Shown here: positions 63,129 through 64,000 of the stretch, one piece after another
How positions within the stretch are numbered: the stretch's first letter is position 1
Layout: each line of letters begins with the position of its first letter
Source of the DNA: Nocardia acidivorans NBRC 108247
GTDB taxonomy: Bacteria > Actinomycetota > Actinomycetes > Mycobacteriales > Mycobacteriaceae
Length of the DNA stretch: 64,000 nucleotides
Direction of reading: 5' to 3'
Assembly: GCF_001625085.1 (NCBI RefSeq)
Contig: NZ_BDAW01000006.1
Span: 62,001 to 126,000 of the forward strand
Made by a program: the position numbers and the translations under genes
Notes under the pieces: model-generated
Databases searched by the model: none
Told to the model about the DNA's origin: nothing
What the model saw: the letters and a program-made list of their open reading frames with translations, nothing else

Positions 63129-64000
63129 ATGTCGACTGCCCCGCAGCTCGCTGCCGCTGATGCACTGCCGTTCGACCTGGTGCAGCGGCTGCTCGCGCAC
63201 GCTGTCGCCGGCGGCGCGCCCTCGGTCGAGGTGTTCGCACCCGCCACCGGACGCAAGATCGCCGATCTGCCGCAGTCCTCCATCGCCGATGTCGAGACCG
63301 CCTTCGCCACCGCCCGCGCCGCCCAGGCCCGGTGGGCCGAGGTGCCGGTGAGCGAGCGGGCCGCACTGCTGCGCCGCATTCACGATCTGGTGCTGGACGA
63401 GCAGGACACCATCCTCGATATCGTTCAGACCGAAACCGGCAAGTCCCGCGTGCACGCCTTCGACGAAGTCTCCGATGTCGCGGTGAACACCCGCTTCTAC
63501 GCCGCCGAGGGCAAACGCCTGCTCGCGCACCGCAAGCCGCGCGGTGTCATGCCGCTGCTCACCCAGGTCGAGGTGCGCAATCGCCCCAAGGGCGTGGTCG
63601 CGGTCATCTCGCCCTGGAATTACCCACTCGCACTGGGCGCTTCGGATGCCCTGCCCGCCCTGCTCGCGGGCAATGCCGTCATCGGCCGCCCGGACAATCA
63701 GACCGCGCTGACCCTGCTGTGGGCCATCGATATCGCCGAGCGCGCGGGCCTGCCCAAGGGCCTGTGGCAGGCCGTGCTGGGGCGCGGCGCGAAGCTCGGC
63801 CCCGAGGTGATCGCCCGCGCCGACTACGTCGACTACACCGGCTCCAGCGCCACCGGCCGCACCATCGCCCGGCAGGCGGGGGAGCGGCTCATCGGCTACT
63901 CGCTCGAATTGGGCGGTAAGAACCCGCTTCTCGTGCTCGAGGACGCCGACGTCTCCAAGGCCGCCAAGATCGCGGTGCGGGCCTGCTTCGCCTCCGCCGG
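63129..64000 (+). CDS. Aldehyde dehydrogenase, succinate-semialdehyde dehydrogenase GabD2-like (partial, cut by window end)
   Basis: NAD(P)-dependent aldehyde dehydrogenase fold, 290 residues visible. Cofactor and active-site landmarks: VAVISPWNYPLALGASDALP, the TGSSATG glycine motif, and SLELGGKNPLLVLEDADVSK with the general-base Glu at about 260. The catalytic Cys, expected after ACFASAGQ, lies just past the edge. The pattern PVSERAALLRRIHDLVLDEQ is close to mycobacterial GabD2. Likely oxidises succinate semialdehyde or a similar aldehyde; regulated by the divergent TetR. Confidence 0.9.
   Translation, partial: MSTAPQLAAADALPFDLVQRLLAHAVAGGAPSVEVFAPATGRKIADLPQSSIADVETAFATARAAQARWAEVPVSERAALLRRIHDLVLDEQDTILDIVQTETGKSRVHAFDEVSDVAVNTRFYAAEGKRLLAHRKPRGVMPLLTQVEVRNRPKGVVAVISPWNYPLALGASDALPALLAGNAVIGRPDNQTALTLLWAIDIAERAGLPKGLWQAVLGRGAKLGPEVIARADYVDYTGSSATGRTIARQAGERLIGYSLELGGKNPLLVLEDADVSKAAKIAVRACFASA

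Overview
The window looks like chromosomal DNA of a high-GC mycolic-acid actinobacterium, most likely Nocardia or a close relative (Rhodococcus or Mycobacterium-like). This is inferred from codon usage, the gene families and gene order; no 16S or other marker is present. Part of the gene order matches a well-known Mycobacterium tuberculosis block, Rv1841c to Rv1854c: two CNNM/HlyC membrane proteins, guaB1, the BlaR/BlaI pair, a hotdog thioesterase, ureABC, ureFGD and ndh. Here the block is stretched from about 15 kb to about 41 kb by inserted segments. One replaces gnd1 (a DEAD-box helicase, 4.7-6.2 kb). Others lie between blaI and the thioesterase (7.6-23.4 kb), between ureC and ureF (26.4-35.4 kb) and between ureD and ndh (37.6-39.7 kb).

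Region by region. 1-7.5 kb, mostly minus strand: CNNM proteins, the GMP reductase GuaB1, a helicase, and the M56 protease/BlaI pair with a recognisable BlaI operator. 7.6-11.3 kb: a siderophore-type FecCD/ATPase importer behind an IdeR/DtxR iron box, with a divergent unknown gene. 11.3-23.4 kb, accessory: a decayed NmrA gene, a B12-domain MerR regulator convergent with a SRPBCC-epimerase fusion that has repeated upstream operators, a short protein derived from cystathionine beta-synthase, an LLM oxidoreductase, an ABC-exporter relic, a lipase with a CPBP protease and a divergent MarR, a second iron box, and a DUF6879/Scr1-type regulatory trio with a frameshifted first gene. 23.4-37.6 kb: the urease genes split in two by a cassette of a methyltransferase, a PadR gene with a nonsense codon, YchJ, a TetR/MFS efflux pair with a perfect operator, a membrane protein, an SDR, an IclR/tartronate-semialdehyde reductase pair with three operators, a FAH relic and a quinone-oxidoreductase-like enzyme. 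37.7-42.5 kb: two tandem exported paralogues, ndh and a class-A-like serine hydrolase. 42.6-51.7 kb: recC-recB-recD. 51.8-59.9 kb: an EthA-like monooxygenase and a hut operon (hutU, NCS1 permease, hutI, hutG) under a divergent HutC repressor with a strong operator/promoter; hutH is absent. 60-64 kb: a DUF222-HNH protein behind an unusual A/purine-rich tract and followed by a large imperfect inverted repeat, then a TetR regulator and an aldehyde dehydrogenase cut by the window end.

Two themes recur. The inserted segments carry many decayed genes: at least three domain-truncated relics and several genes with frameshifts or a stop codon. Several divergent regulator/target pairs have operators that can be read directly. 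No CRISPR array, tRNA, rRNA, integrase or complete insertion sequence was seen.
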